From contig NZ_KI911783.1 in assembly GCF_000515415.1 (NCBI RefSeq), positions 6,621,831 through 6,685,830 on the forward strand: a stretch of 64,000 bases of DNA, written 5' to 3'. The stretch is from Bradyrhizobium sp. WSM1417 (GTDB lineage Bacteria; Pseudomonadota; Alphaproteobacteria; Rhizobiales; Xanthobacteraceae). Position numbers and translations under genes: made by a program. The first letter of the stretch is position 1; every line of letters begins with the position of its first letter. The notes beneath the pieces are model-generated. The model did no database searches. It was not told where the DNA came from and was given only the letters and a program-made list of their open reading frames with translations. Of this stretch, positions 18,499 to 27,228 are shown one piece after another.

Positions 18499-19857
18499 TC
18501 AGGCCGCCGCCGTCGGAACCAGTGCTTCGACGGTCAGACCGCCATCACCGGAAACGACGTTGAGCGTGCCGCCCAGCGCCAGGATCCGCTCGCGCATGCC
18601 GACCAGTCCGAAGCCGAGCTTCTGGCCCGGCTCCATGCCACGGCCATTGTCGCTGACCCGCACCCGGGCACAGCCGCGGCCATCGCTTGCCGCCTGCGCC
18701 ACCGGCTCGATGACGACATTGACCGAGGTCGCGCCGGCGTGGCGGAACACGTTGGTGAGCGCCTCCTGCACGATGCGGTAGATGGTGAGGTCGGCGGTCT
18801 CCCCGGTGACGCCAAGCGCCGGCGAAACCGCGGTCTCGATGGTGACATCGGGATGCGACTCCCGCCACAGCCGCGACAGCGATTCCAGCGCCTGGCGCAG
18901 GCCGAGTTCGGCAAGGCCGACGGGCCTGAGGCGCTCCAGCACGCGGCGATTGAACTGCTGCAGCGCGTTGATCTGCTCCAGCATGGCACTGCCGTGTTTT
19001 CGCACGGCCTCCGCACTCGGGGCGCGTCCGTCCGCCTGCTTCGCCAGCGCGCTGGCATGCGCGCGTAGTGAGAACAGATATGGCCCGAACTCGTCATGGA
19101 GCTCGCGCGCGATCTCCTTGCGCTCGACGTCCTGGAGCGACACCGTTCGCTCGGCGAGGCGCCGCTTGTCCTCGATGGCGTCACTGAGCGTTGCCGCAAG
19201 ATGGTTGAGCTTGGTGCAGATCGCGGCGAGCTCCGGTGCGCCGCCCGGCGCGACGCGCGCCTGATAGCGCCCGTCTTCGAGCTCGGCCATCACATCCGCA
19301 AGGGATTGGAGCGGCGCCAGGGCCCGGCCGATCACATTCATCATCACCAGGAACAGCGCCAGCGCGATCACAGAGCCGACCTCGAGCTGGGTCACGATGG
19401 CGTCCCAGATCTCGGCGATCTCGTCATCGGGATGGGAGGTGATCAGCAGCGAACCCGGCTTGCCATGGATCGAGACGGGGACGCTCACCGCGGTCTGCTC
19501 GGGATGCACCAGGCTGACGAACCAGGCCGGCGGCGCGCGGGTGTCGTCGTCGGCGTCGGTCCGGGGCTGCGTCAGCGGATGGCCGGCTTCGTCCCGAAGC
19601 GCGATGCTGACATGGCGCAGGCGGCTGAGGTCGCGCGCGATCTGGTTCAGCCTGGCATCCGGATCGGGCGCCTCGTTGAGATCCGCCACGATCATCTCGA
19701 TGAATTCGCGCGCGAGCCGGATCACGCTCTGGTCCTCGGCCTGCACGCGCGGTCCGGCTTCCGCGACCTGGCGGCCGATATTGACGGCGAGCCCCAGCGC
19801 CAGCAGCAGCGCCAGCAGCAGGTTGATGCGCCCGCGCAAGGATAGATTTTGCCACAT
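18499..19857 (-). CDS. NarL-type sensor histidine kinase, FlhS-like
   Basis: The 452-residue inner-membrane kinase has transmembrane helices near residues 11-28 and 157-178. They enclose a ~130-residue periplasmic sensor with no recognisable ligand motif. A HAMP-like linker (about 180-232), a HisKA_3 dimerisation helix with phospho-acceptor H254 in EIARELHDEFG and a HATPase domain follow (EALTNVFRHAGA, SDNGRGM, GFGLVGMRERILALGG). It is divergent from a LuxR-type response regulator 144 bases away. Such a pair next to fghA matches the FlhSR system that responds to formaldehyde or C1 compounds in Paracoccus. The name is by context and family. Confidence 0.88.
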   Translation of the reverse strand: MWQNLSLRGRINLLLALLLALGLAVNIGRQVAEAGPRVQAEDQSVIRLAREFIEMIVADLNEAPDPDARLNQIARDLSRLRHVSIALRDEAGHPLTQPRTDADDDTRAPPAWFVSLVHPEQTAVSVPVSIHGKPGSLLITSHPDDEIAEIWDAIVTQLEVGSVIALALFLVMMNVIGRALAPLQSLADVMAELEDGRYQARVAPGGAPELAAICTKLNHLAATLSDAIEDKRRLAERTVSLQDVERKEIARELHDEFGPYLFSLRAHASALAKQADGRAPSAEAVRKHGSAMLEQINALQQFNRRVLERLRPVGLAELGLRQALESLSRLWRESHPDVTIETAVSPALGVTGETADLTIYRIVQEALTNVFRHAGATSVNVVIEPVAQAASDGRGCARVRVSDNGRGMEPGQKLGFGLVGMRERILALGGTLNVVSGDGGLTVEALVPTAAA

Positions 19858-20001
19858 TGGTATCGCCCGTGCCCCGCGAAGGATTGGCCTGCGCCTGTCC
19901 GGTGACGTTGACAGAGGCGAAGCGCCCGATATCTAATCGAAACCGTACAGCAATCCCGGCCGGGCGCGAAACAGGCCAAGACGCTGTCGCGAGGAACGCC
20001 T

Positions 20002-20622
20002 ATGCGCATTTTGATCGTCGACGATCATCCCATCGTCGCCTCCGGCTGCCGTGCCGTGCTGGCCGACGAGGGCGAGATCGAGATTTTGGAGGCCGCCGAC
20101 GCCGAAGACGGCGAGTGCGTCTTCATCGTCGAGCGCCCCGATCTCTCGATCATCGACATCAACCTGCCGACCGTGTCCGGGTTCGAGCTCGCGCGCCGCA
20201 TCCTCGAGCGCGCGCCCGAGGCTCGAATCATCATGTTCAGCATGAACGACGACCCTGCTTTCGCCGCGCGTGCGATCGAGTGCGGCGCCAAGGGCTACGT
20301 CTCAAAGACCGGCGACCCCGACGATCTCGTCGAGGCGATCCGCACCGTCGGCGGCGGCGGCACCTATCTGCCGAGCGCGATCGCGCGCAGCATCGCCTTT
20401 GCGGGACCCGCGCTGGCGCAAAGTCCGCTGTCGAAGCTGAACGCGCGCGAGATGGAGATTTTGCGGCTGCTCAGCGCCGGAAAGAGCCTCTCCGAGATCG
20501 CCTGGCTGGTGCAATCGTCCTACAAGACTGTCGCCAACACCTCGTCCATCATGCGCCAGAAGCTCGGGGTGAAAACCTCCGTCGAGCTGGTGCGGCTGGC
20601 GATCGACAGCGGCGTGGCCTGA
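20002..20622 (+). CDS. NarL/FixJ-type response regulator, FlhR-like
   Basis: The 206-residue regulator has an N-terminal receiver with acidic pocket D7-D8 and phosphorylation site D52 in IIDINLP. The C-terminal LuxR helix-turn-helix runs from about residue 145 (LNAREMEILRLLSAGKSLSE to KTVANTSSIMRQKLG). It should be phosphorylated by the divergently encoded kinase at 18499-19857. It is followed on the same strand by fghA after 69 bases. That arrangement suggests control of glutathione-dependent formaldehyde oxidation and perhaps of the lanthanide genes around it, by analogy with FlhR, ErbR and AgmR. Its DNA site is not known from this sequence. Confidence 0.9.
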   Translation: MRILIVDDHPIVASGCRAVLADEGEIEILEAADAEDGECVFIVERPDLSIIDINLPTVSGFELARRILERAPEARIIMFSMNDDPAFAARAIECGAKGYVSKTGDPDDLVEAIRTVGGGGTYLPSAIARSIAFAGPALAQSPLSKLNAREMEILRLLSAGKSLSEIAWLVQSSYKTVANTSSIMRQKLGVKTSVELVRLAIDSGVA

Positions 20623-20691
20623 CGGCCGCCACGAATTCGGTCACACAAGCGTTGCAATCCTGATGTGGTTTGATGCCACGGAGCAAATGGC

Positions 20692-21537
20692 ATGACGATC
20701 CAGACTGTCTCGACCAATACATCCTATGGCGGCGTGCAGGGCGTGTATCGCCATGCCAGCCAGGCAACCGGAACGGACATGACGTTCTCGGTCTATGTTC
20801 CTCCGCATGCGCAGGGCGCCAAGCTGCCCGTAGTCTGGTATCTCTCCGGCCTCACCTGCACGCACGCCAACGTCACCGAGAAGGGCGAATTCCGCAAAGC
20901 CTGCGCCGAGCTCGGCCTGATCTTTGTCGCGCCCGACACCTCACCGCGCGGCCCCGACGTGCCGGGCGATGCCAACAATGCCTATGATTTCGGCCTTGGC
21001 GCCGGCTTCTATGTCGACGCGACGGAAGCGCCGTTTTCACGCAATTATCGCATGTGGAGCTACGTCACCGACGAACTGCCGAAACTCGTGACGGAGAATT
21101 TTCCGGTCGATGCGAAGCGCCAATCGGTGATGGGCCATTCGATGGGCGGCCATGGCGCGCTGACAGTCGCGCTGCGCAACCCGCACCGTTTTCGCGCGGC
21201 CAGCGCCTTCGCGCCGATCGTGGCGCCGTCGCTCGTACCCTGGGGCATCAAGGCGCTGACCGGGTATCTCGGGCCGAACAAGGACGTTTGGCGCAGCCAC
21301 GACACGGTGGCGCTGATCGAGGACGGCGCGAAGTGTTCAGGCTTCCTGGTCGACGTCGGCGAGGCCGATAATTTCCTGAAGGAGCAGCTCAAGCCGGAAC
21401 TACTGCAAGCCGCCTGCACCACAGCCAACATTCCGCTGACGCTGCGGCGACAGGCGGGCTACGACCACAGCTATTATTTCATCTCGACCTTCATGGGCGA
21501 TCACCTGCACTGGCATGCGGAGAGATTGAAAGGGTGA
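20692..21537 (+). CDS. fghA: S-formylglutathione hydrolase
   Basis: This 281-residue cytosolic esterase D-type alpha/beta hydrolase has LSGLTCTHANVTEKGEF (from residue 51), the nucleophile S150 in GHSMGGHGA, the aspartate in DVGEADNFL and the histidine in GYDHSYYFISTF. It hydrolyses S-formylglutathione to formate and glutathione, the last step of the glutathione-dependent formaldehyde route. The earlier enzymes (Gfa, FrmA) are encoded at 47024-48730 in this window. The ATG at 20692 is in the usual place for the family. The upstream response regulator may control it. Confidence 0.95.
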   Translation: MTIQTVSTNTSYGGVQGVYRHASQATGTDMTFSVYVPPHAQGAKLPVVWYLSGLTCTHANVTEKGEFRKACAELGLIFVAPDTSPRGPDVPGDANNAYDFGLGAGFYVDATEAPFSRNYRMWSYVTDELPKLVTENFPVDAKRQSVMGHSMGGHGALTVALRNPHRFRAASAFAPIVAPSLVPWGIKALTGYLGPNKDVWRSHDTVALIEDGAKCSGFLVDVGEADNFLKEQLKPELLQAACTTANIPLTLRRQAGYDHSYYFISTFMGDHLHWHAERLKG

Positions 21538-21561
21538 TGGCTTCTTCTCTCTTGGAAGAAC

Positions 21562-22065
21562 CTACTCCGGCTTGCCGTAGTTCGGTGCCAGCAACCGGTT
21601 GCGGATCAGATAGCTCATCGTGCGCGTCCAGGATTCATCCGTGTTGCCGCGCATATCCGCGCTGGCGGCCGTGATCATGTTGCCGGTCTTCACGTCGCGC
21701 AGGTAGATGTTCAGATTGATGATCAGGTTCGAAACCTTCTGCACCATCCCGGTGATTTCCAAATCGGCACCCAACTGCCCGGCAAGCTTGAGGTCGCAGC
21801 CGCCGCAGGCCTGCAGATTGGCGTGACGGGCCGCATCCCGGATCGGCGCGATATCGAGCAGCTGGAACCTGCCTGACTCGACCAGTGCCTTGCGCAACTG
21901 CTCGCTGATGAGCTCGAGCCGCGCCTCCTCCGGCTTGGAGCCGTAGAACTCGCCGGGCAGGCTGGTGTCGATCAATTCGAAATCGAACACCGCGAGTTTC
22001 GGCGGGTCGGCGAGCGCGGCCGAGCCCGTCAACAACAAAGCTGCGAAACATATCAACGCTCGCAC
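21562..22065 (-). CDS. periplasmic DUF2380/DUF3280-like protein
   Basis: I favour the GTG at 22065, preceded by GAGGCTGGGA, because it leaves a clean signal peptide (RALICFAALLLTGSAALA). An ATG at 22134 would add 23 residues without a leader. The mature protein opens with PPKLAVFDFELIDTSLPGEF. It then has an AxLRKALVESGRFQLLD-like stretch and a Cys pair in LQACGGCDLKLAGQLGADLE. The fold looks like the CsgG/FlgO-type domain seen in DUF2380/DUF3280 proteins that accompany quinoprotein genes. It is divergent from the ABC operon at 22193, so shared control with lanthanide uptake is plausible. No biochemical role is known. Confidence 0.7.
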   Translation of the reverse strand: MRALICFAALLLTGSAALADPPKLAVFDFELIDTSLPGEFYGSKPEEARLELISEQLRKALVESGRFQLLDIAPIRDAARHANLQACGGCDLKLAGQLGADLEITGMVQKVSNLIINLNIYLRDVKTGNMITAASADMRGNTDESWTRTMSYLIRNRLLAPNYGKPE

Positions 22066-22192
22066 GATCGTGATTCCCAGCCTCACGCGCGCGAGGACGA
22101 AATGCGGGGTTGCATGGCCTGACAAATCGGTCATGCTTTAGCAGAGACAATTCTCCATCGGCGGTCAAGCCGGGGAGTTGTGCGGAGGAAAC

Positions 22193-23374
22193 ATGATCCG
22201 ATGGTTGGTCGGCCTGATCGGCCTGGGTATTGCTGCGACGAGCGCGCTCGCGGCCGACCCTGTCATGATCGGCGTCGGCTATCTCGGAATCGCCGGCACC
22301 AGATCGACGCTGTCGCTGGTCGAACAGCCCGCGGAGAATGACGGCGTCGCCGGCGCACGCCTCGCCATCGAGGATAACAACACCACCGGCAAGTTCCTCA
22401 ACCAGCGATTTGCGCTGGAGGAGCGGCGTATCAAGGAGGGCGAGGATGCCGTGCAGGCGGCGACCGACCTCGCCGCCCGCAACGGCTTCATCATCGCCGA
22501 CCTGCCGGCCGACGCGCTGCTGAAGGTCGCCGACGCCCTGCGCGAGCGCGGCACGTTGCTGTTCAACGCCGGCGCGATCGACGAGCGGCTGCGCGAGGCC
22601 AATTGCCGCGCCAATGTCATCCATACCGCGCCGACGCGGTCGATGCTGGCCGATGCGCTCGGGCAATATCTGGTGTGGAAGCAGTGGAAGCGCTGGCTGC
22701 TCGTGGTCGGCTCGCATGACGAGGACAAACTGTTCGCCGATGCGCTCCGGCGCACCGCGATGCGGTTCGGCGCCAAGATCGTGCAGGAGCGCAGCTTCGA
22801 AGACAAAGGCGGCGCGCGCCGCACGGACTCAGGCGTGACGCTGATCCAGCGCCAGATGCCGGTGTTCACGCAACAGGCACCCGCCTATGATGTGCTGGTC
22901 GCCGCAGACGAGAGCGAGGTGTTCGGCGCCTACCTGCCCTATCGCACCTGGGATCCGCGGCCTGTCGCGGGCTCCGCCGGCCTCGTGCCCCGCAGTTGGG
23001 ACGCGGCGCAGGACCAGTGGGGCGCGATCCAGATGCAGAACCGCTTCGTCAAGCTGAACGCGCGGCGGATGACCGCGCTCGACATGCAGGCCTGGACGGC
23101 GGTGCGCATGATCGGAGAGGCCACCTCGCGCACCAATTCCGGCGACATCAACAAGGTCACCGATTTCATCAAGGGTCCGGAGTTCTCGGTCGCCGCCTTC
23201 AAGGGAACGAAGCTGACCCTGCGCGACTGGAACCTGCAGCTGCGCCAGCCGATCCTGCTGGTCGACGGCCGCATGGTGGTGTCGGTGTCGCCGCAGGAAG
23301 GTTTCCTGCACCAGGTCTCCGAGCTCGACACGCTCGGCTATGACCGCCCGGAGAGCAAATGCAAGCTGAAATGA
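22193..23374 (+). CDS. ABC transporter substrate-binding protein of PQQ-dependent alcohol dehydrogenase loci (PedB/LutA-like)
   Basis: A 393-residue exported protein: GGAGGAAAC precedes the ATG and a signal peptide ends at ALAADP. The mature chain resembles branched-chain amino-acid (LivK-like) binding proteins, starting MIGVGYLGIAGTRSTLSLVE with a C-terminal MVVSVSPQEGFLHQVSELDT. It belongs by pattern to the binding protein (TIGR03863 type) found with PQQ alcohol dehydrogenases. In Pseudomonas putida (PedA1A2BC) and Methylorubrum (LutAEF) the equivalent transporter is needed for growth on low lanthanide. It is the first of five tightly coupled genes. The direct ligand is not established here. 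Confidence 0.87.
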   Translation: MIRWLVGLIGLGIAATSALAADPVMIGVGYLGIAGTRSTLSLVEQPAENDGVAGARLAIEDNNTTGKFLNQRFALEERRIKEGEDAVQAATDLAARNGFIIADLPADALLKVADALRERGTLLFNAGAIDERLREANCRANVIHTAPTRSMLADALGQYLVWKQWKRWLLVVGSHDEDKLFADALRRTAMRFGAKIVQERSFEDKGGARRTDSGVTLIQRQMPVFTQQAPAYDVLVAADESEVFGAYLPYRTWDPRPVAGSAGLVPRSWDAAQDQWGAIQMQNRFVKLNARRMTALDMQAWTAVRMIGEATSRTNSGDINKVTDFIKGPEFSVAAFKGTKLTLRDWNLQLRQPILLVDGRMVVSVSPQEGFLHQVSELDTLGYDRPESKCKLK

Positions 23375-23382
23375 GGAAGAAG

Positions 23383-24351
23383 ATGTTGCGCTTGTGGCGT
23401 GTGGGATTGCTGTCCGGACTGGCGCTGGCGGCGGCGCCGGCGCATGCGTTCATCGCCTATGTCTCGAACGAGAAGAGCAACACCGTGTCGGTGATCGATA
23501 CCGAGAGCTGGACGGTGACCAGGACCATCAAGGTCGGCCAGCGCCCGCGCGGCATCGACTTCACGCGCGACGGCAAGTTCGTGATGGTCGCGGTCGGCGA
23601 CGACGACACCATCCAGATGATCGACGCCAAGACGCAGGCTGTGGTGGACAGCCTGCCCTCCGGGCCCGACCCGGAATTGTTCGCCCAGGATGCCGCCGGC
23701 AAGGTCCTCTATGTCGCCAACGAGAACGACAACACAGTGACCGTGATCGACCTCGAGAAGCGCGCCCGCCTTGGCGACATCCAGGTCGGCGTCGAGCCCG
23801 AGGGCATGACCATCAGCCCGGACGGCAAGACGCTGATCAACACGTCCGAGACCACCAACATGGCGCATTTCATCGACACGTCGTCGCGCCAGATCGTTGC
23901 CAACGTGCTGGTCGACGCGCGGCCGCGCTTTGCCGAATTCAAGCACGACGCTTCGGAATTGTGGGTGTCGTCGGAGATCGGCGGCACCGTCTCGATCATC
24001 GATCCTGGAAAGCACGAGGTGACCGGCAAGATCAATTTCGAGATTCCGGGGTTGAGGAAAGAGGCGATCCAGCCCGTCGGCATCGGCATGACCCGGGACG
24101 ACAAGACCGCCTTCATCGCGCTCGGTCCCGCCAACCGCATCGCCGTGGTCGATACCGCCTCGCGCAAGGTGACGAAATATCTGCTGGTCGGACAACGGGT
24201 CTGGCACATGGCATTCACGCCGGACGAAAAATATCTGCTTACCACTAACGGCGTGTCGAACGATGTCTCCGTCATCGACGTCGCCGCGCAAAAGGTGATC
24301 AAGACCATTCAGGTGGGCGAACTGCCCTGGGGTATCACGATCGCGCCATGA
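23383..24351 (+). CDS. PQQ-associated YVTN beta-propeller protein (PedA2-like)
   Basis: The start at 23383 uses AGGAAGAAG just past the previous stop and gives 322 residues with a leader ending AAAPAHA. Seven repeats of about 42 residues follow. Each has a blade with VSVIDTESW-, VTVIDLEKR- or VSVIDVAAQ-like strands and a DGKFVMVAV- or DEKYLLTT-like turn, which is the YVTN-type seven-bladed propeller. It matches the PQQ-dependent catabolism-associated propeller family (TIGR03866 type). It sits in the periplasm between the binding protein and ATPase genes. It may bind the metal or the transported complex, which is inference. Confidence 0.88.
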   Translation: MLRLWRVGLLSGLALAAAPAHAFIAYVSNEKSNTVSVIDTESWTVTRTIKVGQRPRGIDFTRDGKFVMVAVGDDDTIQMIDAKTQAVVDSLPSGPDPELFAQDAAGKVLYVANENDNTVTVIDLEKRARLGDIQVGVEPEGMTISPDGKTLINTSETTNMAHFIDTSSRQIVANVLVDARPRFAEFKHDASELWVSSEIGGTVSIIDPGKHEVTGKINFEIPGLRKEAIQPVGIGMTRDDKTAFIALGPANRIAVVDTASRKVTKYLLVGQRVWHMAFTPDEKYLLTTNGVSNDVSVIDVAAQKVIKTIQVGELPWGITIAP

Positions 24352-25154
24352 CCAGCCCTGCTCCCATCACCGAACAACGGGAAACACCAAGGCCCGATCC
24401 GGCGGCCGTGCCCGCGCTATCGATCGACAGCGTCAGCCACGCCTATGGCGCGCGCCGCGCGCTGATGGACGTATCCTTTAACGTACAGCCCGCGAGCTTC
24501 ACGGCCCTGCTCGGCCTCAACGGCGCGGGCAAGAGCACGCTGTTCTCGCTGATCACGCGCTTGTTCGGCATCCAGTCCGGCCGCGTCGGCATTTTCGGCC
24601 ATGACGTCAGCAAAAGCCCCGGCGAAGCGCTGCGGTTGCTCGGCGTCGTGTTCCAGCCGCGCACGCTCGATCTCGATCTGTCGCTGACGCAGAACCTGCT
24701 CTATCACGCCGCACTCCACGGCATCAGCCGCCGCGAGGCGCGGGCGCGAGCCGCCGAGCTGCTCGGGCGCATCGGGCTGACCGAGCGCGCCGGCAGCAAG
24801 GTGCGCGATCTCTCGGGCGGGCAGATGCGGCGGCTGGAGATCGCCCGCGCGCTACTGCACCGGCCGCGCCTGCTCTTGCTGGACGAGCCGACCGTCGGCC
24901 TCGACGTCAAGGCGCGCGCCGACATCATCAGCCATGTGCGCCAGCTCGTGAGCGAGCAAGGCATCGGCGTGCTCTGGGCCACGCATCTGTTCGACGAAAT
25001 CATGGCCGGTGACGATCTCGTGGTGCTGCATCAGGGCAAGGTGCTGGCGCAGGGACCGATGAGCCGCGTCGTCGCGGAGGCTGGCGCGCAGGACGTCAAC
25101 ACCGCCTTCATGCGCCTGACCGGCGCGCAGACCCTGCCGGGCGGCGGCGCATGA
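24348..25154 (+). CDS. ABC transporter ATP-binding protein, PQQ alcohol dehydrogenase system (PedA1/LutE-like)
   Basis: This 268-residue ATPase has Walker A GLNGAGKST (near residue 55), the signature LSGGQMRR and Walker B LLLLDEPTVGLD, plus the switch histidine in WATHLFDE. The subfamily resembles NodI/DrrA-type ATPases. The start overlaps the stop of the propeller gene as ATGA, and its own stop overlaps the permease start as ATGA. The subunit would power the LutF/PedC-like permease. A lanthanide-related substrate is known for the characterised homologous systems and is inferred here. Confidence 0.92.
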   Translation: MTSPAPITEQRETPRPDPAAVPALSIDSVSHAYGARRALMDVSFNVQPASFTALLGLNGAGKSTLFSLITRLFGIQSGRVGIFGHDVSKSPGEALRLLGVVFQPRTLDLDLSLTQNLLYHAALHGISRREARARAAELLGRIGLTERAGSKVRDLSGGQMRRLEIARALLHRPRLLLLDEPTVGLDVKARADIISHVRQLVSEQGIGVLWATHLFDEIMAGDDLVVLHQGKVLAQGPMSRVVAEAGAQDVNTAFMRLTGAQTLPGGGA

Positions 25155-25999
25155 GCAGCATCACCACACGCGAGGCGCCGCGCGGCTTCTCGGCCGCCGA
25201 ATACATGACCTGTCTCACGGGTATCGTCTGGCGCGAGGGATTGCGCTTTCTGCACCAGCGCGAGCGTTTCGTCTCGGCGCTGGTGCGGCCGCTGGTGTGG
25301 CTGTTCATCTTCGCCGCCGGTTTCCGCCAGGTGCTCGGCATCTCCATCATCCCGCCCTACGAGACCTACATCCTCTACGAGGTCTTCATCGCGCCCGGGC
25401 TGATGGCCATGATCCAGCTCTTCAACGGCATGCAGTCCTCGCTCTCGATGGTCTATGACCGCGAGATGGGCAACATGCGCACGCTGCTGGTAAGCCCACT
25501 GCCGCGCGGCTACCTGCTGTTCTGCAAGCTGCTCGCGGGCACCGCGGTGTCGCTGCTCCAGGTCTATGCGTTCTTGCTGATCGCCTGGTTCTGGGACATC
25601 ACCCCTCCTCCATCAGGCTATCTCACCGTGCTGCCGGCCCTGATGCTGTCCGGACTGATGCTGGGCTCGCTCGGCATGCTGATCTCCTCCGGAATCAAGC
25701 AGCTCGAGAACTTTGCCGGCGTGATGAATTTTGTCATTTTCCCGATGTTCTTTGCTTCATCGGCACTTTACCCGCTCTGGCGGGTGCAGGAGGGCAGCCC
25801 ATATCTCTACTATGTCTGCGAGGCCAATCCGTTCACCCATGCGGTCGAACTGATCCGCTTCGCGCTGTACGGACAGATCAACTGGATCTCGCTGGCGGTG
25901 GTCGCGACCTGCACAATCGTCTTCATGATCGGCGCGATCTATGCCTATGATCCCTCGCGCGGGCTGGCGCGACGGGGCCCTGCGGGAGGCGAAGGATGA
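25151..25999 (+). CDS. ABC-2 type permease, PQQ alcohol dehydrogenase system (PedC/LutF-like)
   Basis: A 282-residue integral membrane protein with six predicted helices. The ABC-2 landmark GMQSSLSMVYDREMGNMRTL precedes the third helix and NFVIFPMFFASSALYPLW lies near residue 200. NodJ/ABC-2 permeases are usually exporters, so import of a lanthanide by this class is mechanistically odd although genetics in other bacteria supports an uptake role. The start is coupled to the ATPase by ATGA and the end to the next gene by ATGA. Confidence 0.9.
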   Translation: MSSITTREAPRGFSAAEYMTCLTGIVWREGLRFLHQRERFVSALVRPLVWLFIFAAGFRQVLGISIIPPYETYILYEVFIAPGLMAMIQLFNGMQSSLSMVYDREMGNMRTLLVSPLPRGYLLFCKLLAGTAVSLLQVYAFLLIAWFWDITPPPSGYLTVLPALMLSGLMLGSLGMLISSGIKQLENFAGVMNFVIFPMFFASSALYPLWRVQEGSPYLYYVCEANPFTHAVELIRFALYGQINWISLAVVATCTIVFMIGAIYAYDPSRGLARRGPAGGEG

Positions 26000-26610
26000 C
26001 GGTTCGGGTTCTGGCCATCGCCGCTCTGATGTTTGCAGCCGCGAGCACGGCGGCACCCGCGGCCGATCCGCGCTATCCGGATTGGCCCTGCACGCAGGCA
26101 AAAGTGCCGGAAATTTCGCTTGCCGCCGTTTGGGCTGGCCCTTCGCTCGACGACGTGCAGAACAAGTGGAAGGACGACGCCAAAGTCAGCGCGCTTGTCG
26201 CCAAACTGTCCGCACGCAAGACGCCGCTGGACGAAGCCGAGAAGTTGGTAAGGGCGTTTTTGGCGGGCTCCGCGGCCGACAAGACCACGAATGCAAAACT
26301 GCTGTTCGCAGGCCTGTTCGACACTCTCAACGCTCAGCGCTCCCAGGTCATGAGCGGACTGGAACGCGTCAGCCGCAAGCAGCGCGAAGCCGCCGACAAG
26401 ATCCGCGAGGAGAGCGTCCAGCTCCAGGCGCTCCAGGGCGCCACGCCGCGCGACGAGGCGAAGGTCGATGCGCTCAGCAACGAGCTGATCTGGAAGACCC
26501 GGATTTTCGAGGACCGCCACAAGGTGGTGCGGTTCGTTTGCGAGGTTCCCACCACCATCGACCAGCGGCTGTTTGCGCTCGGACGCGTGATCCAGCAGGA
26601 AATGGAATAG
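25996..26610 (+). CDS. exported coiled-coil protein coupled to the Lut/Ped-like ABC operon, unknown function
   Basis: The 204-residue protein has a signal peptide (residues 1-23, ending TAAPAADP). A conserved-looking PDWPCTQAKVPEISLAAVWAG follows, then a long helical region rich in Lys, Glu and Gln (near 110-160) that could form a coiled coil. A second Cys lies in VRFVCEVPTTIDQRL. The two cysteines may form a disulphide in the periplasm. The ATG overlaps the permease stop (ATGA), so it is the fifth member of the operon. Exported proteins of unknown function also occur in lut clusters; I cannot say which, if any, is the homologue. Confidence 0.75.
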   Translation: MTVRVLAIAALMFAAASTAAPAADPRYPDWPCTQAKVPEISLAAVWAGPSLDDVQNKWKDDAKVSALVAKLSARKTPLDEAEKLVRAFLAGSAADKTTNAKLLFAGLFDTLNAQRSQVMSGLERVSRKQREAADKIREESVQLQALQGATPRDEAKVDALSNELIWKTRIFEDRHKVVRFVCEVPTTIDQRLFALGRVIQQEME

Positions 26611-26747
26611 CGTCAGCCTCATTGACCGCTTGCGGCAGGTTCCCGCGCCTCCATGGCGATCATTAACCCGCCGCCGCGCTATATGCCGGAACCAAATCGG
26701 TCTAGGATGTCTTGTCGATGGGTAATCCAAGGCATCGGGAGGCCTCG

Positions 26748-27047
26748 ATGGGAACCACAAAATTCATCCTCACAGGCGCTGCGGCCATCAGCATGCTCGC
26801 AAGCAGCGCGTTTGCTGACGACTTGACCGGAATGGTCACCCGGATAGATCGGCTCAACAGCACGATTTCGATCCAGCAGACGCAGAAGGGCACGGTCGGC
26901 GGCAGCGCAGGCGGCGCCGGCGCGCTCCAGGAGTACAAGGCCAAGGATGCTGCGATGCTCGATGCGGTCCACGCCGGCGACAGGGTGACGTACTCTGCGA
27001 CTGACAATAACGGCACGGGCACGCTGACCAAGCTGCAGAAGCAGTAG
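26748..27047 (+). CDS. small periplasmic OB-fold-like protein, unknown
   Basis: GGGAGG precedes the ATG at 26748, giving 99 residues with a signal peptide (ending SSAFADD). The mature part, LTGMVTRIDRLNSTISIQQT then DAVHAGDRVTYSATDNNGTG and TLTKLQKQ, reads like a CusF/DUF1344-type five-strand barrel. It lacks the His/Met/Trp metal ligands of CusF. It stands about 140 bases after the ABC operon and may have its own promoter. Function unknown. Confidence 0.6.
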   Translation: MGTTKFILTGAAAISMLASSAFADDLTGMVTRIDRLNSTISIQQTQKGTVGGSAGGAGALQEYKAKDAAMLDAVHAGDRVTYSATDNNGTGTLTKLQKQ

Positions 27048-27058
27048 TATTGCCTTCA

Positions 27059-27200
27059 CCTCTCCCCGCAAGCGGGGAGAGGTCGGAATTCGCGCGCAGC
27101 GCGGATTCCGGGTGAGGGGGTACAGGTCCCTCGATGAATTCAATCTGCGGAGAGAGGCCCCTCACCCCAGCCCTCTCCCCGTAAGAACGGGGCGAGGGAG
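27059..27200. repeat. dispersed palindromic repeat cluster (Bradyrhizobium REP-like)
   Basis: CCTCTCCCCGC and GCGGGGAGAGG (27059-27082) form an 11-base stem. A second imperfect palindrome, GGAATTCGCGC/GCGCGGATTCC, and a third, CCTCTCCCC...GGGGCGAGG at 27172-27199, follow. GGTGAGGGG and CCCCTCACC pair across the unit. A shorter relative is at 35305-35328. I know this sequence style as a scattered intergenic repeat in Bradyrhizobium and Rhodopseudomonas. It separates convergent genes and may act as a terminator. Confidence 0.75.
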
Positions 27201-27228
27201 CGCACCTGCGCTAGGCGATGCAGCTTGC

